A stretch of 64,000 bases of DNA, from positions 115,511,362-115,575,361 of the forward strand of contig OY740765.1 of NCBI GenBank assembly GCA_963513935.1, in the 5' to 3' direction. Below the pieces are notes generated by a model. The model made no database searches and was not told the origin of the DNA. It was given only the letters and a program-made list of their open reading frames with translations. This document shows positions 1 to 11,909 of the stretch, piece by piece (the first letter of the stretch is position 1; each line of letters starts with the position of its first letter). The DNA is from Aphrophora alni (lineage: Eukaryota; Arthropoda; Insecta; Hemiptera; Aphrophoridae). The position numbers and the translations under genes are program-made.

Positions 1-365
1 AAGATGTTTCACGAAGGAAAGAGAGAATTTCAGGACGAGTTCTACAGGTGAAAATAATGATAAAAGTTCATATGAGTAGATTTAGGAAACACATCGTTGT
101 CCGTCTGTCGCCTATTTTTGTGTTAAAAAAATTAAAATAACTTTTGAAATCACTAATATTATGAGTTTAAATTAGGTATACGCATTGCTCATACTACTTT
201 TTATAAGTATACCAAGATCCAAAACTTTACTATGTAAATATTCAAAATGGCGACTGTTGAATTTTGAAACTCAAATATCTTGGAAACCTCACATTTTGCG
301 AAAATTGTATAAAAAGTAAAATAATTATATTGTTTAATGACAAAAAAAAATTGGTTTTTAAAATT
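1..365 (+). repeat. Long-TIR transposon terminus (DD41D-like family), cut by the window edge
   Basis: The block has the same internal order as the ends of the DD41D transposon further right: a 'GTCCGTCTGTC' module, then an 'AAAATGGCG' module, then a T/A-rich tail. A reverse-complement copy lies at 23770-24179, and comparison with it suggests the element starts only a couple of bases before position 1. No coding sequence is visible. It is non-coding mobile-element debris; the family assignment is inferred from the shared module order. Confidence 0.5.
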
Positions 366-959
366 TTTCTGTACCTGGAACATAATTAATTTATCGTCAA
401 ATTATTATTTTTTCATTGATAACTACCTAACTGTAATTATTGGTGAGGATTTGTTTTTGTTGCTTTTTAGTTGGTTTTACGGATGGAAGAAGACGAAGTT
501 TGTCTAATGATTTGTTTAACATATGTATTATTATTATTATTTAATGTCAATACTGTAACAATATTTGCACCTTATTATTCTATTACACTCGTTCATAAAA
601 AATTTAATAATCATCAGTACCGTAAAATATCTCTATTTAAATATTTCTCTCTCAAAAGCTCAATTTATTTATTTCGATGCATTCCTAGCCTTTGTCACAA
701 ATAAAATACATCATAATTAATTCCAAATATTATCAATTTAAAAATTGAACACCAACACTTCAAAGTGGGCCATAAAAAAATTTTTTTTTTCATTGCGTAA
801 AATATAGTTAGACGTAGTTCAATTATTCTACAAAATTGGCTACAGTGTCAAAACTGGTTTCATAAAGTATAAGAATATAAGAAAAACGAAATAGTTTTAA
901 AAAAAATTCATAGTGTGTTAATCAATTTTAGATATTCGGATGTATAGGTTACTTGAAGT
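366..959. other. AT-rich spacer, nothing recognised
   Basis: AT-rich DNA with homopolymer runs. A 77-codon open frame at 471-704 has random-looking, hydrophobic composition and no recognisable domain, so I do not call it a gene. Confidence 0.6.
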
Positions 960-1328
960 CAACAAACTCTTCAATGCAAAGTAGCTCCAAGCCTAGAGCA
1001 GTGGTTTAGTGGAGATGGAGGTAGGATAGTGTGTCTGACTGTCTGTGTCAGTCTGTCAGTTGCAGTTCAAAAGCACGGGACAAGTAATTGAAAAAATATA
1101 CACACAGAAAGGATGTGAACTGATAAGAGCGGCGTAGTAGTTGTAGTCTAGATTAGTGTAGAGTTTTCCCGCCCTTGGAAATGAAAGAAAAACTATTTTG
1201 TGCGACAACCGCTGCGCAAAGTTTCTAGTAATTCACTAATCACCCGTGCCCTGATGTTGCGCTGGTGTCAATTCGGTTATTTCATTTCACTCCTGTAGAA
1301 TCTTAGCAACGATTATAGGGAAACGCAA
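960..1328 (+). other. GC-richer block, possible untranslated leader exon or promoter
   Basis: This stretch is clearly less AT-rich than its surroundings and has no long open frame. It ends in a possible weak splice donor (CGCAA|GTAAAT near 1328) just before a long CT tract. A possible acceptor (TTTTCAG) at about 1795 precedes the short ORF at 1842-1991. The arrangement would fit a two-exon transcript, but nothing here proves transcription. Confidence 0.2.
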
Positions 1329-1348
1329 GTAAATAGCCTACCCTGAGC

Positions 1349-1352
<4 letters not shown>

Positions 1353-1437
<85 letters not shown>
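1353..1437. repeat. (CT)n microsatellite
   Basis: An uninterrupted CT dinucleotide tract of about 85 bases. On the other strand it reads (GA)n, a sequence that GAGA-factor-type proteins bind in insects. Whether it is used that way here is unknown. Confidence 0.95.
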
Positions 1438-1441
<4 letters not shown>

Positions 1442-1841
1442 GTGGTGTCTTTTTTAAATGTTATTATGTATGAATGTGCTTGTGTGTGTGTGTGTTCATG
1501 TTTTCACTCAATTGTGGATACATCGACATGCACACGACCACACTGTGGATACATTTTCAAATTGTGGAAACATACACACGTTTCTGATCGTATATTATAT
1601 TTCTGAAAAATATAATCTTATAGGCTAAACATCATAAAATATTATAACAAAAGTAAATAAAATAAATAAAAGTTCAATTTACTTAAATTAAACTTTCTTA
1701 ATTTTTGATTATCATTTTTAAGTTAACCTAAATAAATAATAGACAATACACATTATACTTATAATATATCTTTATATTTCATTAAAATTTTCAGTTTTGA
1801 CAATCTTGAAATCAAGATTGGACGTTTAGACATGAGGAGAA

Positions 1842-1991
1842 ATGACTTCAAAAACAAAAAAAAATAACAGCGCTAAAAAGAAAAAGAGGGCTATTAGATG
1901 GTTAGAAGACTCTATCGCTAAGACAAAGAAGGTTGAAGTTATTAATACATTCGAAATACCCAGTAACCCTTCTAAAAATAACAGCTTTTAA
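1842..1991 (+). CDS. Candidate 49-residue lysine-rich protein
   Basis: An ATG-started frame of 49 codons ending in TAA. The product begins MTSKTKKNNSAKKKKR and continues with an amphipathic stretch (AIRWLEDSIAKTKK) and a Pro/Asn/Ser-rich end. A splice-acceptor-like TTTTCAG lies about 45 bases upstream, and AATAAA-type signals occur about 50-60 bases after the stop (near 2040-2050), so it could be the last exon of a small gene whose leader lies around 960-1328. The basic N-terminus would suit a nuclear or nucleic-acid-binding protein, but I recognise no family. An ATG in another frame lies 10 bases upstream (1832). It may equally be a chance frame or a piece of an old mobile element. Confidence 0.3.
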   Translation: MTSKTKKNNSAKKKKRAIRWLEDSIAKTKKVEVINTFEIPSNPSKNNSF

Positions 1992-2258
1992 ATAATGTAG
2001 GATTTGTTTTGTAACAAAAAATACAATATAAAAATAGATAAATAAATAAAAACAACTGATATCCGTGATTCAAGCATAAAATATAACAGATTGAAAATAA
2101 TATTGAGGATTACGAGAGAAAAATTAAGCGCCGAACCAAATAGAGCAGACCGTACAGACTAAATGTCTCGGGCGATGGCGGCCACCGGATATTTTATCCA
2201 AGGCACTAGAGTGTCGATACAAAAGGTACTGTAGGTCGTACGCTCCTAAAGGTCTAGG

Positions 2259-2513
2259 CATGGGCGTCATCACCAGTTCATTATTGGGGGGGGGGGACAT
2301 ATGCCGGGGGTCTGGTGGTACGGAATTTTTTAGAATTAAACTTTTAAAAACATCGTTTTTAAGCATTTATTTATGCGTTTGTAACAGAAATGTAATGTTA
2401 AAAAACCCTAGTAAAGACAAAGCCCGATGTTTACCTTTTAAGGTTTTAAGTAAATCATTCGTTTTTAGCAAAAATATTTTTACATCTCAAATATTGGGGG
2501 GGGGGGGACGCGT
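2259..2513 (+). mobile_element. hAT-like MITE, right end missing (copy 1 of 3)
   Basis: The copy begins CATGGGCGTCATCACC and shares its body, including two poly-G runs and 'GACAAAGCCCGATGTTTACC', with the copies at 31649-31920 and 61663-61941. It stops matching after ACGCGT near 2513, so the right inverted repeat and target duplication are absent. It has no coding capacity. The assignment to a hAT-like family rests on the 8-bp target duplication of copy 3. Confidence 0.75.
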
Positions 2514-3157
2514 AAGGTTCAAACGTAAGATTCTACTATGCGGTTGGAGACCAAGGGTCCATAGCAATTTGTTTGTATTTTAGTGCAAGTGTAGTAATCT
2601 TTATAATAACAAAAATATTTTTTGTAAATATAAAATATATTGTAGCATTTAATACAATATTTTAATAAACTTGTTTAGTTGTTTTTATTTATTATATTAA
2701 AAAAAGTATTTCTCTCAGTTCGATAACAAATTTCATTACAAAATTTCTTTCTGAAAAAAGTCTTACTTAAATCTATTGAAATTTAAATTGTAATTATATG
2801 ACTTATAAGTAAAATGCGAGTTGATATTCTTGTGAAGACAAAATGTAATAATTTAGTCGTTCACTATGACTGCAATGACGTTTTTTTGGTAGTAAAGGTT
2901 CTGATGACAAACCATAAGACTAAGGGCTTATAGCAATTTATATTTTACTGGTGTTATAAAAGTGCTTATAATAGCCGAAATTATTATTTTCATTTTACCA
3001 ATTCCAATTAATTTAAGACACGAGCCGTTTGAAGTTGCAATATATAGCATACATACTATTAAGGGGATTGGTGTAAGTTAGGTAATTATTTAGATCAGTT
3101 AGGTAATTATTTAGGTAATTATCAGATCATTTTAATGTAACCTAATTTTGTTTATAG
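2514..3157. other. AT-rich spacer with a weak internal duplication
   Basis: No gene is visible. Segments around 2515-2590 and 2885-2960 are imperfect direct copies sharing 'ATAGCAATTT' and the bases around it, which suggests an old short duplication. Confidence 0.4.
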
Positions 3158-4975
3158 ATTGTAGCAGCCGAAGCCCCATCGGAAGCATCACAACATCGGA
3201 TAAGAAGACACAAGTGCCTTTATTGTAACTTGTGTCCTCGGGATTATCCTAAACACATAGAAACAAAACACTACAATATACAAGAAGGGACGGCTCTTTT
3301 GGTAATTACCAACTGAAATATTTTTAAAACAGAAAAAAGGAAGCAAAAGTTGATAATTACCAAAAAATGTGAATCTTTAATTTAGAAGTTTTAAATAAAG
3401 AAATACTACAAAGTGGGAGACAAAGTACCTTTGCTGGTGCCTAAAACTTGGCATTCTGGGGTACCTACCATCACAAACACTAAACTCTGTAAATACTGTG
3501 GTAGTAGGTACCGCAGAGATAAGTTATGGTTTCACCTGAAACAGAGCTGTTCAGAGTTTAAGGCTCAAAGTAAAGGGCAAAAACTGATTTAGGCTGTTAG
3601 CGAGTACAGCACGGCTTCTGCATTGGTAGAAGTCAGTGATCATTTAAAAAATGAAGTGCTCCCAGCTATGAATCAAGATGAAACTTAGAAGAGAGCCATT
3701 TCAGATAATTTAATAATGTATTATATAAGTGAGTGTCATATGAGCAGACGGGAAAGTAGACACCAAGTCAGTAGTGAAATGAGACTACTTTCTTGTCTGC
3801 TTAAAGTAGTTAATGATAAGCTATCGACCGACGAGCAAAGTGGTACCAAAACAATGTCTGATATTTTAAACCCGATGTACTTTGATACAATTATACAAGA
3901 TGTATAGGAGATCTTGGGTTGTAATGATCAGACAGGAGTTTTGGAAAAACCGTCAATACCTTATAGGGTCCTCCCAGCTCTAAAGTCGATCTTTGAATTA
4001 GCTAGGAGTCGGGCTATTTCAAAGGTTTATGAAGGGGATGGAAGTGACAGAGACACTATATTGATGTATGACGATTTTGCCATATTGTTAGAGAAGCGTT
4101 GACCAAGTAAAATTGGAAGGTTGACTGTTAAATCCAAAAAATTCTTAAAATAAAAACTTTTCAAAAATGCCTTTAGAAGAAGACATAGTCAAATTATGTA
4201 CTTTTATAAATTCAAATGATAGAAAATTAATAACAAAGCTGGCTAATGCTGAGGACAAACAAAATGTGTATGATGAGCTTTTGAACAGCCTTGTTGTACA
4301 CATTATGTGTCTCATGAGGCGGAGGCCAGCTGCTATAAAAAAAAAGCCAAAATTGAAGACTTAATAGGTTGGCTCAAGTGGATGAAATTGAGGATATGGC
4401 TCAAAATGCCGGTCTCTCTGAAGAAGAAGTCAATCTATGCAGGAGATTTCACATTTTTAATATCCTCAGTAAAAATGATGAAATCGTTCCCATAGCATTG
4501 ATTCATTTAATGAAGGAAGGCCTGGATAAACTCATCCAGTATAGAACTGCATTAGGAATTTCTTCGGAAAACCTGTTTGTACTATCTATGACTGGAAAGG
4601 TGGTCTGAGGAAGTGATGCATTGAGTCATATAAAAAAGTTTATCGACTTGCGAAAACTTGGAGATTTAACAGCCAATGGATTGAGACACCATGCAGCCAC
4701 CTTCAGTAGGTTGCACGCATATCACCCCCAATACCATGACTACTTGGCCAGTGCTTTGGGTACACAAGAAGCACTATGAGCTACCCCTGAGCATCATACA
4801 TAAAACCATACTTCTCCCCAAACTACATAAGCAAACAGTTGGCAACAATTTCAGAAAAAAAGAACTTCCTGTTGCCAGTTGTTCGACACTTACCAATAAT
4901 AAAAATACACATCTATTAGAAACCGATGCTTTTGATTTTAATTATGAGTATAAAGAAGATTAAGAATCATCAGAA
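3158..4975 (+). pseudogene. Broken zinc-finger / tyrosine-recombinase-like gene
   Basis: A decayed protein-coding region can be followed across several frames. After an acceptor-like TTTATAG there is a CxxC...HxxxxH finger (3215-3271). A second CxxC...H...C finger follows at 3488-3550. The frame from there to 4102 reads like one protein but contains stops at 3590 (TAG), 3686 (TAG), 3905 (TAG) and 4100 (TGA). Later pieces in shifted frames give 'MRRRPAAIKK' (about 4310) and then 'LRHHAATFSRL' (about 4681-4713). That last segment matches box II (LRHxxAT) of tyrosine recombinases. The same order of blocks (fingers, SDHLKNEVLPAM, RRR, LRxHxAT) is known to me from uncharacterised zinc-finger/tyrosine-recombinase-like proteins in insect and fish genomes, possibly Crypton-related. 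With at least four in-frame stops and shifts it cannot be functional. The family placement is from memory of motifs and not proven. Confidence 0.65.
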
Positions 4976-7864
4976 GATAATGAAGTTGTTAAGCGTGTGA
5001 AAAATATTTAGAAAAAGGTGTACTTAGTTGGAGAAAGAACATCTTTTCTAAGTGGTCAAATCTTTTAATTCATTGGGTTCACTTGGCCCATCAGCTCACA
5101 CCTGCGCCACTGACCTGTTACAGTGAATTTATTTAAATAATGCATCATGAATTAAAATTTGGAATGCAAAATATTAGAACACTGATAGTAGTAGAAGACT
5201 AATTTTGTAAAGATTATTTTTGTGACCTGCTAAACACTGAGGTGGAAAATAGTGGGGAGGGGAGTAAAAAGAGAGAGAGAGAATACCTTTTCTTATAACA
5301 TACAATTCTTGAATTGTTTACTGAAATATGAGAAAGAGAAACTGTGTTAGGCATGAAAATAGGTAGGTATGGAAAGAGGAAAACGTACCATAGAAAAGTA
5401 AGGAACAAAATAATAATGTAAACTACAATGGAATATCTAAAAATATCAACTGAATTGTACATTTTAATGGTAGGGGCCTACTACTAAAACTAGTTAAGAA
5501 AAGATGTAGATGGAAGCAAACATTTGGAACAACCAGATGGAGTTCATAAAAAAAAAACATTGATAGATTACAATCCATATTTAATTATCATATTAAGTCG
5601 TTTATACAGTTACTTATTGGTAGGTCTATTACCTCTTCCATAAAAAAAGATAATAAATTTATCATAATAATTTATCTAAACATAAAATAAACTATTATTG
5701 TAATATTTCTGAAGTTATAATATCCACTGTACCTTACTCTTTGGTCATATGGTAAGTTTTAAACACAGTCCGTATCGAAAATATAATTGTGTGATCTAAT
5801 TCTATAACCATATCTAATACAAATGTCTACATCCAACAAAAAATTTCTTAACTTTTCGCACACCGTTTGTTGCTGTGCGCAGCCTTACTTAACTGATACA
5901 AATATCAATGAATCAAATCAGTGGTTTCCTTTATCTATCCTCAAATTAAAATCAGATTAATCTTCATGCCTTGTAATCTCTACAGGACCAAAATGTAATC
6001 ATATAATTCACCGCTCCAAAGAAAATGTTGTTTGAACAAAATAAACATCTATTTTTCTTGAAAGGTTAACACAAGCTCAAACTTGTACAGCATAATATAA
6101 AAATCAAAGATATTAAAATTTCATCGAAATCGTGCAGCGCGTTTGTAAGTTATAATATTTCAAATGTAACTTTTGTCTGAAATATGCCTAAAACATGCAT
6201 TATTTACCCTCTTCCTCTATTAATAATTATGAGCCGTAACTTCAAAAATTATAACTACCTTCAAACACAAAATTAAGAGTGGAAACTTTTGATATATTTA
6301 GTATTTTTGTAGGGCATTTGGTTATTTTTCTATTCACCTTCAAACTCGAGTGCTCACATTTCTTTTTTTGTAGGACTATATAACTATTACATGTTAATTA
6401 AGTAAAAGTTTCTAAAAATATCTTTGGATGATTAATAAATAGTTTTTTAAATTTATATCATTAAAAAATATTAACGGTTCTATCAAATTTGTGAGCATAT
6501 AATCTTATAAGGTATTCGAATGACTTCTTTATGAAAATAAACTTCTTAAACTTTTTATTTTAAGGTCCTAATATTTTTTAACATTATATTTTTTGAAAGT
6601 ATAAAACAAAGTCAGTTCTACCTGTAAAAACCTCTATAAGAATTTTCAATAGGACTACATATTGTTTGAAACTAAGGACATTCTAGGAGTAACATTAAAT
6701 ATAATTTAACCTTTGATGATATACATGATTGTTTTTTACTTAGTGATAATTGTTTTATGGGTAAACATTTGGAGTAAAACAATTCAAAAATAAATTTTAT
6801 TTCAAACAACCTTGAATTTATTATTTAAAATCTTTTTAATGGAAACAAGTTTTTCGTGTCAAAAGTTTACTTTGTCAGTTTGTATCCAATTAAATGATAA
6901 TTTTTGTGGTATTTTCTAAATCTTGTTATAAAATTTCAATTGTTATATTACCATTTATTTGTTATAAAAATGCCTGTGGATGCTATTTAATTTTAAAAAC
7001 ACATAGAAATAGATTTCTATATGAATACCCCTAAATTTTTTATTTTTAGATTTATTTATTTTTATTTATTTAGATAGATAGAAACAAATAGGCTATATTA
7101 ATGATAAACTCAATATAAAATTAAGAGATTTTAACATCCACAGAAAACTTTTTTAATATTAAGCACAAGCTGAGAAATTTTTTTGGCAAAAACCACTATT
7201 TTTGTAACACAATTCATAATTTCAAGGACATTTGAGAAAACAAAAAATTAGGTATACTTTCAAACAGTAGGCTATGTACCTTCAATAAAAAAATAAATTT
7301 ACACTAAGTACTAACTATCTAGTGTATTTATTTACAATTGCAGGGCCTACAAATTAGCTGTAAATACTATTTCAAAATTTCCTAATATTAGGCTAATTAA
7401 AATCCTTCTTTTAGTTCATAATTAATAATTTTTTATTCAATATTTTCATACTTTATATAATATACTATACAATTACATTATGTTTTCTGAAAATGAGATT
7501 TATGTTTTATTATAATTGAGGTTATGAAACTAGCTCTGCAACAATAACATAGTTTACCATTACAAATAATTCCACACAAATATATATAAACTATTTTCCT
7601 TATCCCTAAACGTGATTAGTTAAATGCAAATTGAAAATGAACAATTTGATAGCTGTAGTTAGGTCACTATGAGATTAGAACTTGACAAAGAGATGCCTAT
7701 GCCAAAGTGTTATTTAAAATTTAATCTCGGAAAATAATGTGCCAAAAAATAACTAATTATTTAAATATTTTTTTCACAAAAAAAACTTTTGAATTTTAAA
7801 AAGGTTACATTATATTAAAACATTTGTTAGTCGCCATTCTGAATTTTGATATATTAAATAATAA
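4976..7864. other. 2.9 kb AT-rich intergenic DNA
   Basis: I see no coding region, array or paired repeat here. An 82-codon minus-strand frame (5214-5462) is hydrophobic by base composition and is not supported as a gene. Confidence 0.6.
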
Positions 7865-8436
7865 ATGTAAGACTTACCGTTTACAATATTCGGAATTTTT
7901 TCGTTTATACGACAGCCGTTTCGGCTATTCCGCCATTTTCAAGTTAATTTATTCAGGTTTCCCTTCGTCAAACATAAACACTTACACATAGTTATACATA
8001 AACACAAACACTGATTGCAATTAATATATATTAAAACAAACACGACTCATGAGTCGACTCGATTCTCTGATGTCCCGGTACATACTGCGTGGTGCGTGCA
8101 GGTGTGCGGGATTTAACCTTCGGGAGTGGATGATGTCTTATCTAACTGTGTCAATACAGTGTCGTTTAATGCATTAGAATCGAAGTTCAATTTCTCATTT
8201 AGTAATATACTACTATCTGTTTTATGGTTCTTGTATATTTCGAACTGGTCCAACACATTCATAAACTTTCCCTTTTTACAATGATGTAATATTTTTAATG
8301 TCTTATTTATGCAGGAGTAACCATGGTCATTTTGAATGATGTGTTCGGCGAATTTCGATTCGGTTTTTGTGAGGTTGCGCTTTGTTTAGCCGAAGAGATG
8401 TGTTCTTTGAACCTTTTCTTAAATGACCTTCCTGTT

Positions 8437-8501
<65 letters not shown>

Positions 8502-8709
8502 GCAATCCTTACAAGATATCTGGTATACTCCTATGCCTTCAAATTTGATCTTCAATTTGCTTTTATTGTTCAAGTAACTTTGCAAATTATTTTTTATTTT
8601 ATATGCGACCTTGAAGCTATGTTTGTTAAGAATATTCCTAAGTACGTGTTCAAGCGGTGTGCACATAAAATAATTATTAGTAGGCCTATATTCCTGCTCA
8701 AATTTATAA
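7865..8709 (-). pseudogene. Penelope-like element relic with GIY-YIG endonuclease domain
   Basis: The minus-strand frame 8307-8666 encodes a Cys-rich 'GVYQISCKDCP' followed by '(IY)n' and then 'WQTGRSFKKRFKEH'. This is the layout of the C-terminal GIY-YIG nuclease of Penelope-like retroelements (GIY, CxxC, YIGQTGRSFKxRxxEH), which nicks DNA for retrotransposition. A (TA)n microsatellite has expanded exactly at the YIG motif, replacing it with repeated Ile-Tyr. Decayed coding-like sequence continues to about 7870, where 'GGCGGAATAGCCGAAACGG' (minus strand) resembles the 3' end of such elements. The reverse transcriptase is missing, and the upstream side is cut by the piggyBac insertion at 8714. 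This is a dead 3' fragment. Confidence 0.75.
8441..8498. repeat. (AT)n microsatellite, about 29 units
   Basis: A pure AT dinucleotide run of 58 bases inside the GIY-YIG relic. Because TA repeats read as alternating Ile and Tyr codons, the frame stays open through it. Confidence 0.95.
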
Positions 8710-8713
8710 TTAA

Positions 8714-9762
8714 CCCTTAAGTGCGCGCGCGGTGTCGATCACGACCCCAGGGATAAAACATCTGTTTTAACAGAGCGACCAAGAGCGATCTTGCGTTGCA
8801 ATAAAAATATTTTTTTAGCGGTAATTTTTTGTATATAAACTTTGTAAAACCACAGTTTTATAAAGTTTAAAATATTCCTTTGAATCAACCAATTACATGT
8901 TACAACAATTTCAAGAATTTCATCATCAATCATCAAGCTATAACAATCCAAGGGAGTTTTTGCATATTTACCTGTATTTTTAGGACCTGGTAAACGTCCT
9001 ATTATATTTGCAGGCCGAGTGCGAGCAGTAGCTCCAACAATATGCCTTTTCTTCCACACAGTGAGTTCATCCTTCCAAACAAATACATGTTCCAGATATC
9101 CAGCTCCTCGTACAACCTCTTATATCACTTGAACTAGAGTATTAGCGTTTTCAATTGTCGGTTCAGTGTCGTCAACATCCATAGCAAAGCCTAGTGTTAT
9201 ATCGGCGGAACGATATCAGAATCAGGATTGTAGTCGCCGGTGTTGTCAACCTCAGTGTCAGTGTTGTGGTCTGATTCACTGAGATGTTTTATTTCGCTAT
9301 CTTCTGATAGAACACTTCGATCGTCAAAAATGTCATCAACTTCCTCCGTTTCTAGCAAATATCTTCTAATAGTGGCTTCTTGGTTGCCTTTGGAACTTAT
9401 TATACAATCACTATTTACACACAAAATATTTACAATTCATACGCTCCAAACAACTGTCAATATTCACTATAAAAAAAACATTAGTGCGCGCGCGGGGTAA
9501 TAAACGACCCAGATAATACAACACTGGAAGGTAACACCAATGGGGGGGGGGGGCTGAAACGACCCGAGAATGCAGAGTTTATTGTTACGAACTGTATGCG
9601 TGTCACTGGTCAAGGTCAGCGCCGAACCAACAGTTCCTAGGGATGACTCATAGACCATCTGAAAGATAGCTAGAAGCACTGCACTCGTGCCAACCTACTG
9701 TGGGAAATATCACAAATTAAATTTCCCTGGGGTCGTTTTGTCCCCGCGCGCGCACTTAAGGG
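8714..9762 (-). mobile_element. piggyBac-like element with internal deletion
   Basis: Ends begin CCCTTAAGTGCGCGCGCGG and are inverted, lying next to TTAA (8710-8713) on the left and CTAA (9763-9766, one change) on the right. This is the insertion signature of piggyBac transposons. Two minus-strand fragments look like the N-terminal part of a piggyBac transposase: an acidic segment with 'VDDIFDDRSVLSEDSEI' (9197-9424), and 'RLPGPKNTGKYAKTPLDCYS' followed by 'LMIDDEILEIVV' (8739-9059). The catalytic Asp region is absent, so the copy is non-autonomous. An extra copy of the GTGCGCGCGCGG end motif sits at about 9483, next to a poly-G run at 9542-9553. Confidence 0.8.
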
Positions 9763-9766
9763 CTAA

Positions 9767-11523
9767 ACTCATAACTTTTTATAAGGACGAAACCAAAATT
9801 AAATATGTTTTGAAGATTAAATTTATAAATCATTCGTTATAAGAAAAATATTAGTTACATTTTTTATATTTAAGCTAACCATTTTATATTTTTTTAAATC
9901 TTTAAATAAAGACATACAACTAAATCTTTACAACAAAAATTCGAATGAAATTTTAACTTTAAGTGTTTTTTATAATAAATAAACATATTTTATTGGTTTA
10001 TTTAAGAATTGACTCTCTCAGATTTATCCCTGATAATTCATATTTACAAGCATTTATAGAAAATGAAAAAAATAAATGGATGAAATAAAAGGTAAACTTG
10101 CGTCCATTACTAAGATAAAAATTAAAGTAACTACAGTATTTGGTAATGTTAACTACGTGATACATTTAAAAAAATTGCTATTTAAAATGTATAACATAAT
10201 AATAATTAGAAATTATTATACATTTAAAAATTTTACTATTCTAATTTTTTTTTTTTTTGTTCACTCATCATTCATTTATGAACAATATATAATTTTGTAT
10301 TGATATAATTAAAAACGTACGAGTGAGGCGACCAAAACTCGAAATTCCGATCTAGCCAAATTTTACCAAATTTTGTTAAATGTAGCTTCTAAGGCCTTAA
10401 AGCGTATGGACCGTCCCACCACAACATTGGTAGTTCTGGAGTGATTTTGTAATAAGGGAAATGTACCATATGGGTCGTCTTCAAAGTTTGTCTCATTAGT
10501 TCAATGAAGAATTCTATGATAGGCTATGCATGTATGTGATGGGAAGGGAAATCGATGTCGATGTATTGCGGATATATCGTTTTGATGAGTTGAAATATTT
10601 TTTTGGAATCATGTCTTTATGTCTGTCGTATGTGAAGAGCTCAACAGACCGAATGCGTGAAACGATTATAATCAAATTTAATATACGATATTTTCCACAT
10701 TTCGGGGGCAATTTTTCATTATTTGATCGTTCTAAACTTATGAGTAGCTGCCATAAGGAAAAAAAGAAGATTTTCTCAAAATCGACTAGAACGATTTTGA
10801 TAAAATTTTGCCCAGTGTAGCCCATAAGGACCCATACAAAACGTATTGATCGCGATCTCTCCAAAAATGCCGATTGGCGAGTTATCGGTTTAAAACCCCC
10901 AAAAAATATCAAAGAAAATGTATACGATTCTTCTCATCGTTTATTAATAACATAATTTGTTTAACGGAGTTTGAAAAATCATTTTCTAAAAAATCAAACT
11001 ATTAAATAATTTGTTTTTTCTATTTCTTAATACTTTCACTGTATATATATATATATTCTCAACGTAAGTTTTTATTTGATTGTATTTCGTTTATAAATAC
11101 CTGATTGAAGAAGATTACGGGTTGGAGGCACAAAACACACTACCATATGTTAGGCCTAGGTTTATCAGTAAATTTATGATGAAATTGCATGTATTAATTG
11201 CGTATAATTGTATGATGCTAACTCGGTAATTATAATCGATTGAGGTTATGCTGACAACTGTTTTCACCGATTAAGCAACTTTTTCTGCAGTAAACAAATA
11301 AATTGTATTACTCGACGAGGTTCCCTATTTTGACGGTAGGTTGCGCTACCTGTCAGTAAAGTACAAATACCTTGGTTTCATTATTTTTTCTTACTATTTA
11401 TAGTCAAAAAACTTCTCGGTTATCAATGCCTCATAATAATTTTTTTTAAACAATGAAATAAACACTTCTAGCCCAGATAACTTATACTCAGATGTAGCAT
11501 GCTACGAATTGACTTCTGTAGAA
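9767..11523. other. Intergenic DNA, no gene recognised
   Basis: AT-rich flanks surround a somewhat less AT-rich block at 10300-10960. Overlapping open frames on both strands in that block (10514-10912 minus, 10530-10820 plus) carry no recognisable domain and are probably fortuitous. The block could be an unclassified dispersed repeat. Confidence 0.5.
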
Positions 11524-11845
11524 CAGGTATATAATGATTAAAGCCATACGATACTGTCACTTACAACATATAAGCCTAGTAGGACAACCTAGGTTTTGTT
11601 TATTCTGCCATGGTCGGCACTCCATTCAACTGGCTACGTGAATCGTACAGTTCACGGTATGTTTGAACTAGAGCAGGTATAATTATAATGGTTAACGCTC
11701 TACGATACTGTCACTTACAACATATAGCCTAGTAGGACAACCTAGGTTTTGTTTATTAAACTATGGTGTCGGCATTCTTTTGAACTAGCTGCAAAGATCG
11801 TACAGCCCATTTACAGCATGTGAGAAACCTATTTATGTAGCGGAA
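11524..11845. repeat. Tandem duplication, two copies of about 160 bp
   Basis: Two successive segments share 'ACGATACTGTCACTTACAAC', 'GTAGGACAACCTAGG' and 'TTTTGTTTATT' in the same order, with scattered differences. It is a two-copy direct repeat without coding capacity. Confidence 0.8.
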
Positions 11846-11909
11846 CTTGTCGGCTCGGAGACATTTATTATAGGCTACAACTGAGCTCCCAGACAATTTT
11901 GTGAAACGT

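Noticed and set aside
2110..2258. Coding-looking minus-strand piece with RHRPRHLVCTVCSIWFGA
   Set aside because: Short, no domain recognised, and it runs into the MITE. Possibly a transposon fragment but not supportable.
10514..10912. 132-codon minus-strand frame with an overlapping 96-codon plus-strand frame
   Set aside because: No motif, unlikely residue composition, and open on both strands at once.
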